Positions 34,963 to 46,101 are shown, numbered from the stretch's first letter. The stretch: DNA of 46,756 nucleotides from Comamonadaceae bacterium (GCA_947373245.1 CANBWY010000010.1:1-46756), one strand, 5' to 3'. The notes: generated from the letters alone by a model not told the origin. Numbers and translations are program-made.

Positions 34963-35940
34963 GTGCGTTTTCTCGCTTTCTTTTTTAACCTCTTCGAACC
35001 CATCTTCCGACTCAGCCAGAAATGGCTGGGTCAGTCGCGGCTGGCTTGGTTGTTTGTGGCGCCCAACCTCTTGGTGTTTGGCGTGTTCACGTTTTTGCCG
35101 ATTGTCATCAACTTCTTGTACGCCACATCGGGTGGCGTGGCGTTGATGCCCTCGCAACGGCCTTTCAGCGGCCTTGAAAATTTTGAAATTCTGTTTGAAT
35201 GCCGTGACTACTTTGATTTTCAAAGTTGCCGCAAAGACGTGTTTTGGCGCGCGATTGGCAACACCTTGAAATTCAGCGTCATTCAAGTCACATTGATGGT
35301 GTTCTTCTCGCTACTCACGGCATTGGTACTGAACCGAAAAATCATCGGTCGTGGGTTTTGGCGCGGTGTTTTTTTCTACCCCGTGCTGCTCTCACCAGTC
35401 GTTGTTGCATTGATTTGGAAATGGTTGCTACAAAGTCAAGGCGTCTTCAATGCTGTATTGGTTTCCATGCACCAAACCCCTGTGGATTGGTTGACCGAGG
35501 GTCATTGGGCTTTCTTTTGGACCCTCTTTGTATCTATCTGGGCGCACATGGGTTTTTACACCCTCATTTTGCTGGCCGGCTTGCAAGCCATTCCCAAAGA
35601 CGTTTACGAAGCGGCCTTGATGGACAAGGCCTCTGCTTGGCGAACGCTGACCCACATCACCCTGCCCTTGCTCATGCCCAATTTGATTGTGGTCTTGGTA
35701 CTTGCCTTGATTCGTGCGGTCCAGGTATTTGACGAAGTGTTTGTGTTGACAGGCGGCGGCCCCGGTTCGGCTACCACCTTCATCGTGCAGTTCATCTACC
35801 AAACGGGTTTTGCAGAACAAATTCATTTGTATGGTTTGGCCGCCGCTGCTTCGCTGGCGTTGGCCCTGGGCTTGATCATGCTCACGCTGCTACAGCTCAA
35901 ACTCACACGCGCCAAAGACGCGGGGCAAAAGGTACGCTGA
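34963..35940 (+). CDS. Carbohydrate ABC transporter permease, MalF type
   Basis: A 325-residue inner-membrane protein starting at GTG. The first helix is LAWLFVAPNLLVFGVFTFLP, and a periplasmic loop with two cysteines (FECRDYFDFQSCRKD) precedes the core. The EAA loop is IPKDVYEAALMDKASAWRTL, followed by LTGGGPGSATTFIVQFIY. It lies 9 bases after the binding-protein gene and 1 base before the second permease. Confidence 0.92.
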   Translation: MRFLAFFFNLFEPIFRLSQKWLGQSRLAWLFVAPNLLVFGVFTFLPIVINFLYATSGGVALMPSQRPFSGLENFEILFECRDYFDFQSCRKDVFWRAIGNTLKFSVIQVTLMVFFSLLTALVLNRKIIGRGFWRGVFFYPVLLSPVVVALIWKWLLQSQGVFNAVLVSMHQTPVDWLTEGHWAFFWTLFVSIWAHMGFYTLILLAGLQAIPKDVYEAALMDKASAWRTLTHITLPLLMPNLIVVLVLALIRAVQVFDEVFVLTGGGPGSATTFIVQFIYQTGFAEQIHLYGLAAAASLALALGLIMLTLLQLKLTRAKDAGQKVR

Positions 35941-35941
35941 C

Positions 35942-36988
35942 ATGATGTTGAAATTTCTGACACGCACGCGTCACGCGCAACGCTTTGGTTGGACCGATGC
36001 CTTGAGCTACGCGTATTTGGTGGTGGGTTTGTTCACCCTGTTTGCGCCCGTCGTGTGGTTGCTTATGTCGTCGTTCAAAACAGAAGCTGCGATCGGTGAG
36101 TTTCCACCTACCTTTTTACCCTACGCACAACGCACGGTTCAGCTTGACAACTATCCGCAGCCACTGCCCCTGTTCACCGTGACCACGGAGCAAGGTGAGG
36201 TCAAGACCTTGGCGCAAGTCAGTCGCATCGGCATCATGGCAACGATGGTGGATCCAGCCACACCCCAAGACACGCTTCAAATCAACATCCGGCAGCGAGA
36301 ACCCGTGCGTGAGTTGCGTTTTTCTGTCCGCAACTACACGGAGTTATTTGGAAAATTTGCGTTTGGCACGTACTTATTCAACAGCGTGTTCATCACGGTG
36401 GTGGCCACCGTCTTGACCCTGCTCTTTAACTCGATGGCGGCGTTTGCCTTGTCCAAGTACCAATTCAGGGGACAAAAAACAGTCTTCTTGCTCATCATTG
36501 CCACGCTGATGATTCCGCCCACGATTGTGTTAGTTCCTATCTTTTTGGTCATCAACGCCGTGGGTTTGCTCAACAGTTTGTGGGGCGTGATTTTGCCTGC
36601 GGTTGCCACCCCGACTGGCGTGTTTTTACTGCGCCAATACATGCTGACCATTCCCGACGAATTGCTCGAAGCCGCACGCATGGACCACGCCAGCGAATGG
36701 CGTATTTATTGGCGTATCGTGCTTCCGCTAAGTGCCCCTGCTTTGGCGGTGTTGGCTATTTTCTCGGTCATGTGGCGCTGGAACGACTTTTTGCTGCCCT
36801 TGATCGTGTTGTCTAAATCCGAGTTCTTCACCTTGCAATTGGCCTTGAACTCATTTCAAGGCGAACTCAACACGCAATGGCACTACCTGCTCGCCATGAC
36901 GGTCATCACGCTGTTGCCCATCACCTTGGTGTTTGCTTTCTTGCAGCGCTACATCACCACGGGCATTGCCAGTGCCGGTGTCAAATAA
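35942..36988 (+). CDS. Carbohydrate ABC transporter permease, MalG type
   Basis: A 348-residue permease, longer than the usual 270-290 residues. It has an insertion of about 60 residues between helices 1 and 2 (about 62-130, polar, containing [20 protein letters not shown]) that should lie in the periplasm. The core includes [20 protein letters not shown], the EAA loop [20 protein letters not shown] and a C-terminal segment [18 protein letters not shown]. It pairs with the preceding permease. The insertion may contact the binding protein or ligand. Confidence 0.92.
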   Translation: MMLKFLTRTRHAQRFGWTDALSYAYLVVGLFTLFAPVVWLLMSSFKTEAAIGEFPPTFLPYAQRTVQLDNYPQPLPLFTVTTEQGEVKTLAQVSRIGIMATMVDPATPQDTLQINIRQREPVRELRFSVRNYTELFGKFAFGTYLFNSVFITVVATVLTLLFNSMAAFALSKYQFRGQKTVFLLIIATLMIPPTIVLVPIFLVINAVGLLNSLWGVILPAVATPTGVFLLRQYMLTIPDELLEAARMDHASEWRIYWRIVLPLSAPALAVLAIFSVMWRWNDFLLPLIVLSKSEFFTLQLALNSFQGELNTQWHYLLAMTVITLLPITLVFAFLQRYITTGIASAGVK

Positions 36989-37004
36989 CTTTTGGAATTT
37001 CTCT

Positions 37005-38042
37005 GTGTCCACGCTTGAACTTCACGCCATCACCAAATCGTTTGGTGCAACACACGTCATTCAACACATCGATCTGTCCGTCCAACACGGTGAGTTCATG
37101 GTGTTTGTCGGCCCCTCGGGCTGCGGCAAGTCCACCTTGCTGCGCATGATTGCAGGTTTGGAAGACACCACCTCTGGCGACATTCACATTGACAACGCGG
37201 TGGTCAACCGGGTCTCCGCAGCAGACCGTGGTTGCGCCATGGTGTTTCAGTCCTATGCACTTTATCCGCACATGAGCGTGCGCGCCAACATGGCCTTTGG
37301 CCTTGAAAACATGGGCATGGCCAAAGACCTCATCCATGACAAAGTGACATCGACAGCCAAACTTTTGCATCTTGACAACTTGCTAGAGCGTCGCCCCACG
37401 CAGCTCTCGGGGGGGCAACGCCAACGCGTCGCCATCGGACGCGCCATTGTGCGAGAACCCAAGATCTTCTTGTTCGATGAACCCTTGTCCAACCTCGATG
37501 CCGAGTTGCGCGTTTCCATGCGCAGTGAGTTGCGCGAGTTGCACCAACGCTTGGGTGCGACCATGATTTATGTCACACACGACCAAGTTGAAGCCATGAC
37601 TTTGGCGGATCGCATCGTGGTGCTGCGACAAGGCAAGATTGAACAAGTGGGTTCGCCCCAAGTGCTGTACGAACGTCCGGCCAACACGTTTGTCGCCGGA
37701 TTCATTGGCAGTCCGCGTATGAACTTCATTTCTGTCAACAGCTTGTCGGGCTTGCCTGCTCACCCCTATGTGCTGCCCGACGGGGTGCACACCCTCGGTA
37801 TCCGGCCCGAACATTTTGTGCTCTGTGCCGCGCATGAAGGCTTGACCGCACATGTGACCAACACCGAATACATGGGCTCCCAAACCTTGGTGCAAGCCCA
37901 CTTGCATGACGGCACAAAAATTGAAGCCTTGCTGCAAGACACCAGCCCCCCAGCGCTTCACCAAGTCCTCCATTTGAAAACAAAACCTGCACACATCCAT
38001 GCCTTTGATGCGCATGGAAACGCCTTAGGAAATCACCCATGA
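37005..38042 (+). CDS. Carbohydrate ABC transporter ATPase, MalK/UgpC type
   Basis: A 345-residue ATPase with all canonical motifs: Walker [11 protein letters not shown] loop [13 protein letters not shown], signature [15 protein letters not shown], Walker [13 protein letters not shown] and switch histidine in [18 protein letters not shown]-terminal MalK-like domain has [10 protein letters not shown]. The start is GTG (37005) with GGAA upstream; the longer open frame into the permease gene is rejected. The end overlaps the GH31 start by 4 bases (ATGA). Unlike GlpS/GlpT this subunit can form a symmetric homodimer. Confidence 0.94.
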   Translation: MSTLELHAITKSFGATHVIQHIDLSVQHGEFMVFVGPSGCGKSTLLRMIAGLEDTTSGDIHIDNAVVNRVSAADRGCAMVFQSYALYPHMSVRANMAFGLENMGMAKDLIHDKVTSTAKLLHLDNLLERRPTQLSGGQRQRVAIGRAIVREPKIFLFDEPLSNLDAELRVSMRSELRELHQRLGATMIYVTHDQVEAMTLADRIVVLRQGKIEQVGSPQVLYERPANTFVAGFIGSPRMNFISVNSLSGLPAHPYVLPDGVHTLGIRPEHFVLCAAHEGLTAHVTNTEYMGSQTLVQAHLHDGTKIEALLQDTSPPALHQVLHLKTKPAHIHAFDAHGNALGNHP

Positions 38043-40177
38043 CGCCCTGGACCGCAAAACAATGGGTGGCGCACACGCAAGGTGCGGACGCCGATCTTCA
38101 GGCACACGGCAGCATGCGCCTGCGATTTTTGAGCGATCGCATGGCGCGTGTCACCGTTACACCCACCGATGGCTACCGTGAACCCAACACGTGGGCGATT
38201 GCCCCAGTCACAGCCCAAACCCCCAACGATGTCCCTTGGCAAGGTCGCCATCGCGATGATATTTCGGAGTTTTCTGCGCCCACCGTGACGCACCAGCACA
38301 CCACCGGTTTGCACACCCTGTCCACCGCGTGTTTGCGCATCGAGTTGCATACGCAGCCCTTGCGCTTGGTGTGGCATTGGCAGCAAGACGGCCAGGATGC
38401 GGTGGTGCTGTCAGACCGTGCCACCAGCGCGTATTTAAGCGACAAGCGCACGGGCGCGCTGCGCCACTACCTTCAACGCGATGAGGCTGAAAAGTTTTAT
38501 GGCTTAGGCGATAAAACCGGCCCCCTCAACCTCAGTGGCAGACGTCTGCGCACCTTGGCCATGGACTCGTTGGGCTACGACCCAGAACACGGCGATCCGC
38601 TCTACAAACATTGGCCTTTTGTGCTGAGCCGCACACCCAACGGGCAGTGGCTTGGTATTTATTACGACACCTTGGCCAGTTGCACGTTTGACTTTGGTTG
38701 CGAACACGACAACTACCACGACTTTTACCGCTACATCGACATCGACGATGGCGATCTCGATTACTACGTCATGATGGGCAACACACCTGCTGAGGTCATT
38801 CAGCAATTCATGTCTTTGATAGGCGGCACACACTTGCCTCCGCGCTGGACAGTGGGCTACGCCCAAACTGCGATGGGTTTGGCCGATTCACCCGATGCGC
38901 AGCATCAGTTGTCGTCCTTCATCGACTTGACACAACAGCACCAGGTCCCCGTCTCGGCGTTCCATTACGGGTCGGGCTACTCCACACGCGGCAAGCGACG
39001 CTATGTGTTCACTTGGAATCACGACAAGTTTCCAGATCCACGGTCGTTGAACCAGAAATTCCACGACCATGGCATGCACTTGGTGGCCAACATCAAACCC
39101 TGTTTGTTGGATGATCATCCAGCGTTTGACACCCACGTCAAAGCTGGCACATTCATTCAAGACACGGCCCGTCAGCCCGTGGTTGAGCCCTATTGGGACG
39201 GGCAAGGTGCACATTTGGATTTCACCAATCCGCAAGCGGTGCAATGGTGGCAAGCCCAGCTCAAAGCCCAAATTTTGGACATGGGCATTGACGCGGGCTG
39301 GAACGACAACAACGAATACGCCATCCTCAACGAAGAGGCGCAATCCAACGGCTGGGGGCAAGCCATTGCCATGCACCGTTCAAGACCTTTGCATGCCTTG
39401 CTGATGACACGTGCCACGTTTGAGGCGCAAGAGCAAGCCTTAGGACGGGACCACGTGTTCACCGTCACACGCGCAGGCCCCCCCGGTATTCAGCGCTATG
39501 CACAAACTTGGTCGGGCGACAACACCACGAGTTGGCGCACGCTGAAATGGAACATCCGCACAGGCCTGCAAATGAGCTTGTCGGGCATGTTCAATGTGGG
39601 CCACGATGTAGGTGGCTTTTACGGGCCGCTGCCTGACCCTGAGTTGTTCTTGCGCTGGGTCCAAGCGAGTTGCTTGAATCCACGCATGGTCATGAATTCT
39701 TGGAAAGCTGGCAACGTCAGCAACTTGCCTTGGATGCACCCCGAGGTCAAAGACGATGTGATTCGCGCCATCGAATTGCGCTACACCTTGATGCCTTATC
39801 TGTGGTCCTTGTTTGAGCGCGCGTCGCAGCACCACGAACCCATCATTCGCCCCACGTTCTACGACTTCCCTGATGATGCACAGTGCTTTGAGGACTGCGA
39901 CGACTTCATGCTGGGCGCTTGGCTGCTGGTCGCACCTGTGGTTCATGCAGGCCAGACCACGCGTGAGCTGTACTTGCCCGCGCTGGCCAAGGGTGAGTCT
40001 TGGTTTGACTTTGCAACAGGCGAGCGCTACGCCGCTGGACAAAGCCACACGGTCAACGCACCTTTGGGTAAGTTGCCCTTGTTTGCACGCCAAGGCGCCA
40101 ACATTGCCTGTGCTTCGGCCCAAACCGGACAAGTGGCGCGGTTTGATGACCCTGTGAGCCAAACCCGCAGCTTTTAA
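38039..40177 (+). CDS. GH31-family alpha-glycosidase (alpha-glucosidase-like)
   Basis: A 712-residue glycoside hydrolase with an N-terminal beta-sandwich (about 1-260), a catalytic barrel and a C-terminal beta domain. The nucleophile is D423 in GWNDNNEY, corresponding to the family's WNDMNE. The acid/base is D494 in [14 protein letters not shown]-like and GHDVGGFYG motifs are present ([22 protein letters not shown]). No signal peptide is seen, so it acts in the cytoplasm on an imported glycoside. The WNDxNE form favours alpha-glucosidase over sulfoquinovosidase. It is translationally coupled to the ABC ATPase gene and ends the operon. Confidence 0.92.
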   Translation: MTPWTAKQWVAHTQGADADLQAHGSMRLRFLSDRMARVTVTPTDGYREPNTWAIAPVTAQTPNDVPWQGRHRDDISEFSAPTVTHQHTTGLHTLSTACLRIELHTQPLRLVWHWQQDGQDAVVLSDRATSAYLSDKRTGALRHYLQRDEAEKFYGLGDKTGPLNLSGRRLRTLAMDSLGYDPEHGDPLYKHWPFVLSRTPNGQWLGIYYDTLASCTFDFGCEHDNYHDFYRYIDIDDGDLDYYVMMGNTPAEVIQQFMSLIGGTHLPPRWTVGYAQTAMGLADSPDAQHQLSSFIDLTQQHQVPVSAFHYGSGYSTRGKRRYVFTWNHDKFPDPRSLNQKFHDHGMHLVANIKPCLLDDHPAFDTHVKAGTFIQDTARQPVVEPYWDGQGAHLDFTNPQAVQWWQAQLKAQILDMGIDAGWNDNNEYAILNEEAQSNGWGQAIAMHRSRPLHALLMTRATFEAQEQALGRDHVFTVTRAGPPGIQRYAQTWSGDNTTSWRTLKWNIRTGLQMSLSGMFNVGHDVGGFYGPLPDPELFLRWVQASCLNPRMVMNSWKAGNVSNLPWMHPEVKDDVIRAIELRYTLMPYLWSLFERASQHHEPIIRPTFYDFPDDAQCFEDCDDFMLGAWLLVAPVVHAGQTTRELYLPALAKGESWFDFATGERYAAGQSHTVNAPLGKLPLFARQGANIACASAQTGQVARFDDPVSQTRSF

Positions 40178-40288
40178 GTGCCAAGGGGTGAGTGCCCAGC
40201 CCTTGGCCATGCTCGACAATGTCAAAATACGGCTGACCCAGCGCCAGCCGCTTATTTTTTCAAGTCGTTCAGTTCAGACAAGTCATTG

Positions 40289-42931
40289 ATGTCAAAAGAG
40301 AATCCATCGCCCAAGGCATCCGGACCAGACTTATCTGGGCACACCCCCATGATGCAGCAGTACTTGGGGCTCAAAGCTGACCACCCCGAGACGCTGTTGT
40401 TCTACCGCATGGGCGACTTTTATGAGTTGTTCTTTGCCGATGCCGAGAAGGTCACGCGCCTGCTCGACATCACGCTCACGCAGCGTGGTCAGTCCAACGG
40501 CGAGCCTGTGGTGATGGCTGGTGTGCCTTTTCACTCACTCGAAACCTATCTCGCGCGCCTTATTAAGCTAGGCGAATCCGTGGCCATTTGCGAACAAGTG
40601 GGCGATGTGGGTGCCAGCAAAGGCCCGGTCGAGCGCAAAGTGGTGCGCGTGGTCACGCCGGGCACGCTCACAGACAGCGCACTGCTGAGCGACAAAACCG
40701 AAGCCTATGTGCTGGCCATTCACCAGAGCGACCGCGCGGGTTGCGGCTTGGCGTGGCTCAGCGTCACCCAAGGCTTGGTGCATTTGGCCGAGTGCGACAC
40801 CGCCGAGCTACCCAACTGGATGGCCCGCGTGGCGCCCAGCGAAATCATTTACAGCGCCGAGGTCAGCCCGTCTTTTGAGCAACAGCTCAAAAGCTTTTGC
40901 GCCCAACTGGGCCTGCCCGCCCAAGTACGCCCCGCGTTTCAGTTTGATGCGGCTTTAGGTGGCCGCAAGCTGCTAGAGCATTTGCAAGCGGCGTCCCTGA
41001 ACGCATGGAATGCGCAAGACGTGGTGCTGGCCCACGCCGCTGCCGCTGCATTGCTGGCTTATGCCCAACACACCCAAGGCCGCGCCCTCACGCATGTGCA
41101 CGGTGTGTACGTGGCACGCAACGATGCGCTGATCGACCTGCCGCTCACCACCCGCCGCAACCTAGAGCTGACCCAAACACTGCGCGGCGAAGACGCGCCC
41201 ACACTGTTCTCGTTGCTCGACACCTGCATGACAGGCATGGGCAGCCGCCAGCTGAAAAACTGGTTGCTCTCACCCGAGCGCGACCGCGCCGGAGCCATGC
41301 ACCGCTTGGCCGCCATCGAAGCGCTGCAAGATAACCGCACCCAAAGCTACAAACTGCTGCGCGACGCCCTCAAAGGCTCGGGCGATGTGCAGCGCATCAG
41401 CGCCCGCGTGTCATTGCGCCAAGTGCGCCCACGTGAATTGGTGTCCCTCGGCCAAGCGTTGCAAAAAGCGTTGCGCATTCAGCCTTTAATTCCGAACAGC
41501 CCCTTGTTGGCACAAATCGCCCAAGACATGGGCGTGCCGCCCGAATGCGGTGCATTGCTAGAGCGCGCCTTGCTGCCCGAGCCCGCCGTCTTGGTGCGTG
41601 ATGGGGGCGTGATCGGCCACGGCTACGACGCAGACCTGGACGAACTGCGCGCCATCCAAAACAACTGCGACGGCTTCTTGCTCGAACTCGAAGCGCGTGA
41701 GCGCGAACGCACTGGCATTGCCAACCTGCGCGTGCAGTTCAACAAGGTGCATGGCTTTTACATCGAGGTCACGCAAGGCCAAATCGACAAAGTACCGGCC
41801 CACTACACGCGCCGCCAAACCTTGAAGAACGCCGAGCGCTTCATCACGCCCGAACTCAAAACCTTTGAAGACAAAGCCCTCAGCGCTCAAGAACGCGCCT
41901 TGGCCCGCGAGAAGTTTTTGTTCGAGCAACTGCTAGACACCTTGCAGCAATTCGTGCCCGCCCTCACCCGCTTGGCGCAAGCCGTGGCCACGCTGGACGC
42001 GCTCTGCGCCTTAGCTGAACGCTCGCTCACATTGGGCTGGTGCGCGCCCGAGTTTGTCAAAAACCCATGCATTGAAATTGAGCAAGGCCGTCACCCCGTG
42101 GTGGAAGCCCGCTTGGCCGAAACGCATGGCGTGGTGGCGGGCGGTGCGGCCAAAACCTTCATTGCCAACGACACGCGGCTGGGCCACCTGCACCGCATGC
42201 AAGTCATCACCGGCCCCAACATGGGCGGTAAATCGACCTACATGCGCCAAGTGGCCCTCATCGTGTTGCTGGCCAGCATTGGCAGCCATGTGCCAGCCAC
42301 GGCGTGCCGCTTAGGCCCGATTGACGCCATCCACACCCGCATTGGCGCGGCCGACGATTTGGCCAACGCGCAATCCACCTTCATGCTGGAGATGACCGAG
42401 GCCGCGCAAATCTTGCACGCCGCCACGCCGCACAGTTTGGTGCTGATGGACGAGATTGGCCGCGGCACCTCCACCTTTGACGGCCTAGCCTTGGCCAGCG
42501 GCATTGCCACGCACTTGCACGACAAGACCCAAGCCTTCACGCTATTTGCCACGCATTACTTTGAACTCACCGAGTTTCCGGCCAACCACCGCGCTGCGGT
42601 GAACGTGCACGTGAGCGCGGCCGAGAGTGGCGCGAGCATTGTGTTCTTGCACGAAATTCAGCCTGGCCCCGCCAGCCGCAGCTACGGCATTCAAGTAGCC
42701 CGCTTAGCTGGCATGCCTACTGCTGTACTCAACCATGCCCGCCATGCGCTGGCCTCGCTCGAAGCGGGGGCTGACGCATCGAAGGTGCAAGTCGACCTCT
42801 TTGCGCCTCCGCCCTTGCAAGACGATGTGGGCCCCAGCCCACTGCAAGCCAAGTTGGCCGCGATCGACCCCGACAAACTCAGTCCACGCGATGCGTTGGA
42901 CGCCCTGTATCAACTCAAAAAATTACTATGA
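40289..42931 (+). CDS. mutS: DNA mismatch repair protein MutS
   Basis: An 880-residue mismatch-recognition ATPase. The mismatch-contact motif lies in [15 protein letters not shown] (Phe-x-Glu at FYE). Connector, lever and clamp regions follow, then the ATPase with [14 protein letters not shown] (Walker A), [16 protein letters not shown] (Walker B) and [10 protein letters not shown]. The ATG at 40289 was chosen; an upstream extension of 37 residues is rejected. It begins 111 bases after the GH31 gene, probably with its own promoter. The stop overlaps the next gene (ATGA). Confidence 0.97.
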   Translation: MSKENPSPKASGPDLSGHTPMMQQYLGLKADHPETLLFYRMGDFYELFFADAEKVTRLLDITLTQRGQSNGEPVVMAGVPFHSLETYLARLIKLGESVAICEQVGDVGASKGPVERKVVRVVTPGTLTDSALLSDKTEAYVLAIHQSDRAGCGLAWLSVTQGLVHLAECDTAELPNWMARVAPSEIIYSAEVSPSFEQQLKSFCAQLGLPAQVRPAFQFDAALGGRKLLEHLQAASLNAWNAQDVVLAHAAAAALLAYAQHTQGRALTHVHGVYVARNDALIDLPLTTRRNLELTQTLRGEDAPTLFSLLDTCMTGMGSRQLKNWLLSPERDRAGAMHRLAAIEALQDNRTQSYKLLRDALKGSGDVQRISARVSLRQVRPRELVSLGQALQKALRIQPLIPNSPLLAQIAQDMGVPPECGALLERALLPEPAVLVRDGGVIGHGYDADLDELRAIQNNCDGFLLELEARERERTGIANLRVQFNKVHGFYIEVTQGQIDKVPAHYTRRQTLKNAERFITPELKTFEDKALSAQERALAREKFLFEQLLDTLQQFVPALTRLAQAVATLDALCALAERSLTLGWCAPEFVKNPCIEIEQGRHPVVEARLAETHGVVAGGAAKTFIANDTRLGHLHRMQVITGPNMGGKSTYMRQVALIVLLASIGSHVPATACRLGPIDAIHTRIGAADDLANAQSTFMLEMTEAAQILHAATPHSLVLMDEIGRGTSTFDGLALASGIATHLHDKTQAFTLFATHYFELTEFPANHRAAVNVHVSAAESGASIVFLHEIQPGPASRSYGIQVARLAGMPTAVLNHARHALASLEAGADASKVQVDLFAPPPLQDDVGPSPLQAKLAAIDPDKLSPRDALDALYQLKKLL

Positions 42932-43755
42932 CATATTGCGTAGGCATCAAACTCAAAGCCGGTTTGGTTTTCTTGTCCGACTCGCGCACCAACGCGGGCT
43001 TGGACCAAATCAGCACCTTCCGAAAAATGATCGTGTACGAGAAACCGGGCGACCGCTTCATGGTCTTGCTGTCGGCGGGCAATTTGTCCATCTCGCAATC
43101 GGTGCGTGAGATTTTGCAAATCGAAAAACTCAAAGACACACCCGAGAGCGAAGCCATCACTATCTGGAACGCCAAGAGCATGTTTGATGCCGTGCGCGTC
43201 TTGGGCGCGGCCATTCGCCGCGTGCACGAACGCGATGCTGCGGCCCTCAAAGCGTCTGGCGTGGAGTTCAATGTGTCGCTCATCTTTGGCGGACAGATTG
43301 CAGGCGAAGGCATGCGTATGTTCCAGGTGTACTCACCCGGCAACTTCATCGAAGCCACGGCTGAAACACCTTATTTTCAAATTGGCGAATCCAAATACGG
43401 CAAACCCGTGCTCGACCGCGTGTTGCAGCCCGACACCCCGCTGGACGAAGCAGCCAAGTGCGCGCTGGTGTCGATGGACTCCACCCTCAAGTCCAACCTC
43501 TCCGTCGGTCTGCCGCTCGACATGGTGGTGTACGAAGCCGACAAGTTTGAGAGCGACCGCGTGGTCTGCATCGACGAGAACAACGCCTACTTCAAGATGA
43601 TGCACAACACCTGGGGCGAGAAGCTACGCGAAGTGTTTGACAGCATAGAAGACCCCGTGTGGGATGACGCCGCCGCCACCTCGCCCCTGATGCAAGTCGC
43701 GCCACGCGTGCAGGCGCTGAAAAAAATCATGACGCCTGACGAGAAGCTCATCTGA
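42928..43755 (+). CDS. Anbu-like proteasome homologue (Ntn hydrolase)
   Basis: A 275-residue protein of the bacterial 20S-proteasome-related family called Anbu. It starts [20 protein letters not shown], so removal of Met leaves a Thr2 nucleophile at the N-terminus. D18 and K33 sit where proteasome beta subunits have their catalytic Asp and Lys. The family's [21 protein letters not shown] region is recognisable (quoted in part). Anbu is usually encoded beside a transglutaminase, an alpha-E protein and an ATP-grasp protein; none is present here. It is instead translationally coupled to mutS. Substrate and function are unknown. Confidence 0.85.
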   Translation: MTYCVGIKLKAGLVFLSDSRTNAGLDQISTFRKMIVYEKPGDRFMVLLSAGNLSISQSVREILQIEKLKDTPESEAITIWNAKSMFDAVRVLGAAIRRVHERDAAALKASGVEFNVSLIFGGQIAGEGMRMFQVYSPGNFIEATAETPYFQIGESKYGKPVLDRVLQPDTPLDEAAKCALVSMDSTLKSNLSVGLPLDMVVYEADKFESDRVVCIDENNAYFKMMHNTWGEKLREVFDSIEDPVWDDAAATSPLMQVAPRVQALKKIMTPDEKLI

Positions 43756-43760
43756 ACGGC

Positions 43761-44579
43761 ATGACGCAGCCACTCATCGTTTTCTCGCACGGCAACAGTT
43801 TTCCTGCCAGCACCTACCGCGTCATGTTGGATGCCATCCGTGCACGCGGTTTTCGTGTGGAAGCGGTGGACAAGTTTGGCCACGACCCGCGCTACCCCGT
43901 GACCGACAACTGGCCGCACTTGGTGCAGCAGCTGACCGACTTTGCCTCGCCCTTGGTGCAACAAAACGGCCCCGTGTTTTTGGTGGGCCATTCGCTAGGC
44001 GGCATCCTCAGCATGATGGTGGCCGCCAAGCACCCCGAGCTGGTGCGCGGCGTGGTGCTGCTGGACTCACCCATGTTGGGCGGCTGGAAAGCACAGTTGC
44101 TGAGAGTTGGCAAACGTGTGCCAGGCGCAGAGGCTTTTTCGCCCGCCGCCGTTAGCCGCAAACGACGCACCAGTTGGGCCAACGAAGCCGAGGTGTTGGC
44201 GCACTTTCAGCACAAAAAAGCGTTTGCCAAATGGGCTCCTCAAGTGCTGCAAGACTATGTGACATACGGCACGCAGGATGCGCAAACGCCACAAGGCACT
44301 CGCCGCGTGCTGAGCTTTGACCGCGACGTGGAAAGCGCCATCTACAACGGCCTGCCCGACCATTTGGAAACCTATTTCAAACGCCACCCGCTCAAATGCA
44401 AAGCCGCCTTGATAGGCGGCTTGCAATCGCGTGAGTTGAAACAGGTGGGCTTGGATTTCAGCCGTCGCGTCACGCATGGGCGCGTGATGAAGATTGATGG
44501 CACACACTTGTTTCCGATGGAGCACCCGTGGGTGGCAGCGGCGGCTGTGGAAACCGCGCTGCTCAACCTGATTGGCTAA
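43761..44579 (+). CDS. Alpha/beta hydrolase
   Basis: A 272-residue serine hydrolase with oxyanion-side FSHGNSFPAS, the nucleophile elbow GHSLGG (S78), and a C-terminal GTHLFPMEHP carrying the catalytic histidine. The substrate is unknown. It starts 5 bases after the Anbu-like gene, so mutS, Anbu and this hydrolase form a likely operon. Its TAA abuts the uppP stop from the other strand with no bases between them. Confidence 0.88.
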   Translation: MTQPLIVFSHGNSFPASTYRVMLDAIRARGFRVEAVDKFGHDPRYPVTDNWPHLVQQLTDFASPLVQQNGPVFLVGHSLGGILSMMVAAKHPELVRGVVLLDSPMLGGWKAQLLRVGKRVPGAEAFSPAAVSRKRRTSWANEAEVLAHFQHKKAFAKWAPQVLQDYVTYGTQDAQTPQGTRRVLSFDRDVESAIYNGLPDHLETYFKRHPLKCKAALIGGLQSRELKQVGLDFSRRVTHGRVMKIDGTHLFPMEHPWVAAAAVETALLNLIG

Positions 44580-45437
44580 TTAAGCAGCCCACGTGACGGT
44601 GCCGCTCCACGCCGTGGCCAGCACCACCACACCAAAAACAATGCGATACCAAGCAAACGGCACAAAGCTGTGGCTAGCGATGTAGCGCAACAACCAGCGC
44701 ACACAAATCCAAGCGCTGATGAACGAGAACACCAAGCCCACGGCAAACACAGGGGCGTCGGCCAAGCTCAAGAGTTCGCGCTCTTTGTAAAGGCTGTACG
44801 CACCCGCGCCGATGAGTGTGGGGATGGCCAAGTAAAACGAAAAGTCTGTGGCCGCCTTGCGCGACAAACCCAGCAACATACCGCCAATGATGGTGGCGCC
44901 GCTGCGGCTGGTGCCGGGAATCATGGCGAGGCATTGCACCAGGCCCACTTTCAACGCGTCCAGCGGCGACATGCTCTCGACATTGACAATGCGCGCGTTG
45001 TCGTTGGGGTGCATCTCTTCACCCTCGGGCTTGGTGCGGCCCCAGCCTTCAGCCCACAAAATGATGAAGCCACCCAGAATGAAGGTGCTGGCCACCACGG
45101 TGGGCGTGAACAAATGCGCTTTGATGAACTTGCCAAACAACAAGCCCAACACCACGGCGGGCAAGAAGGCAATCAACACGTTCACCGCAAAGCGGCGGGC
45201 TTCGTGTTGTGTGGGCAAAGCCACCACGGTGCTGGCAATCTTTTGCCAATACACAATGATCACCGCGAAGATGGCGCCGGTTTGGATGGCGATGTCAAAC
45301 ACCTTGGCCTTGTCATCATCCATACCAAGCAAAGCGCCAGCCAAAATGAGGTGGCCCGTCGATGAAATAGGCAAAAACTCGGTCAAACCTTCGACCACGC
45401 CCATCACGGCGGCTTTGAGCAACAAAACAATATCCAC
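44580..45437 (-). CDS. uppP: Undecaprenyl-diphosphatase UppP (BacA)
   Basis: A 285-residue polytopic enzyme that recycles the C55 lipid carrier for peptidoglycan and other glycans. It carries the two family motifs [17 protein letters not shown] (residues about 16-32) and [11 protein letters not shown] (about 173-183), and about eight hydrophobic segments. AGGAG lies 9 bases before the ATG. A monocistronic gene, convergent with the hydrolase. Confidence 0.96.
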   Translation of the reverse strand: MDIVLLLKAAVMGVVEGLTEFLPISSTGHLILAGALLGMDDDKAKVFDIAIQTGAIFAVIIVYWQKIASTVVALPTQHEARRFAVNVLIAFLPAVVLGLLFGKFIKAHLFTPTVVASTFILGGFIILWAEGWGRTKPEGEEMHPNDNARIVNVESMSPLDALKVGLVQCLAMIPGTSRSGATIIGGMLLGLSRKAATDFSFYLAIPTLIGAGAYSLYKERELLSLADAPVFAVGLVFSFISAWICVRWLLRYIASHSFVPFAWYRIVFGVVVLATAWSGTVTWAA

Positions 45438-45461
45438 ACAAGCTCCTAAAAACTACGCGTA

Positions 45462-45491
45462 ATTATCCCTCGTGGCCTGACGGCATCTGAA
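45462..45491 (-). promoter_or_regulatory. Candidate uppP promoter
   Basis: On the minus strand TTCAGA (45491-45486), an 18-base spacer, then GATAAT (45467-45462), giving a short leader of about 20 bases before the Shine-Dalgarno sequence and ATG. Confidence 0.35.
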
Positions 45492-45618
45492 ATTTTGCAG
45501 CGTCACACGCGCCTGTCATGAGACTGTCGTGTCCAAGTCGCCCTGTTGACGTGCCGATGACGTGTTCAACTACAAGGCAAACCGCTAGATTACGGCCCTC
45601 GGCAAACAGGAACTTCAT

Positions 45619-46101
45619 ATGTTGATTCAAAAACTCAGACTCCAACGCGGTTGGTCACAACAGCAACTTGCAGACCTCAGTGGTCTGAGCGTGCGCACCA
45701 TCCAACGTCTTGAACAAGGACAAGTGGCCAGCACTGAATCGTTGAAGTCTCTGGCTGCCGTGTTTGAAATTGATTTCTCAACACTTCAGGAGCCCGACAT
45801 GAACACCGCAACAGCCCCCGCATCACCCTCAGCCTTTAACGCCGACGAAGCCTTGGTGTTCGCCCAAGTGCGCAAGCTCAAAGGGTTTTATCTGCATTTG
45901 GCCCAATACGTTTTCACACTAAGCATTCTGCTGGCCATCAATCTATGGACTCACCCACAGTACCTTTGGGTGCGTTGGGTCGCGCTGGGCTGGGGTGTAG
46001 GCGTGCTTTTCCATGGCCTGCGCGTGTTTGAACGCTTCAGCCCATTTGGCGCTGATTGGGAAAAGAAGCAGGTTGAAAAGCGCTTAGGCCGAAAAATCTA
46101 A
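45619..46101 (+). CDS. XRE-type HTH protein fused to a 2TM domain
   Basis: 160 residues. The N-terminal helix-turn-helix (LRLQRGWSQQQLADLSGLSVRTIQRLEQG) is of the XRE/Cro class (quoted in part). A Ser/Ala/Pro linker (about 58-75) leads to a 2TM domain. That domain has two hydrophobic segments (YVFTLSILLAINLWTHP and VRWVALGWGVGVLFHGLRVF) and the hallmark end FGADWEKKQVEKRLG. It should be an inner-membrane-bound DNA-binding protein. The function is unknown. AGGAAC precedes the ATG at 45619. The 181-base gap to uppP is a divergent promoter region. Confidence 0.82.
   Translation: MLIQKLRLQRGWSQQQLADLSGLSVRTIQRLEQGQVASTESLKSLAAVFEIDFSTLQEPDMNTATAPASPSAFNADEALVFAQVRKLKGFYLHLAQYVFTLSILLAINLWTHPQYLWVRWVALGWGVGVLFHGLRVFERFSPFGADWEKKQVEKRLGRKI

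Noticed and set aside
27863-38042. Possibility that the two ABC importers arose by local duplication
   Set aside because: Subunits differ too much in length and motifs (577- versus 429-residue binding proteins; two divergent ATPases versus one canonical ATPase); they belong to different importer groups.
39440-40225. 261-codon minus-strand frame opposite the GH31 gene
   Set aside because: No recognisable motif, and it overlaps the conserved catalytic region of GH31.
44670-45365. 231-codon plus-strand frame opposite uppP
   Set aside because: His/Gln/Gly-rich mirrored composition, fully inside uppP, with no start signal.
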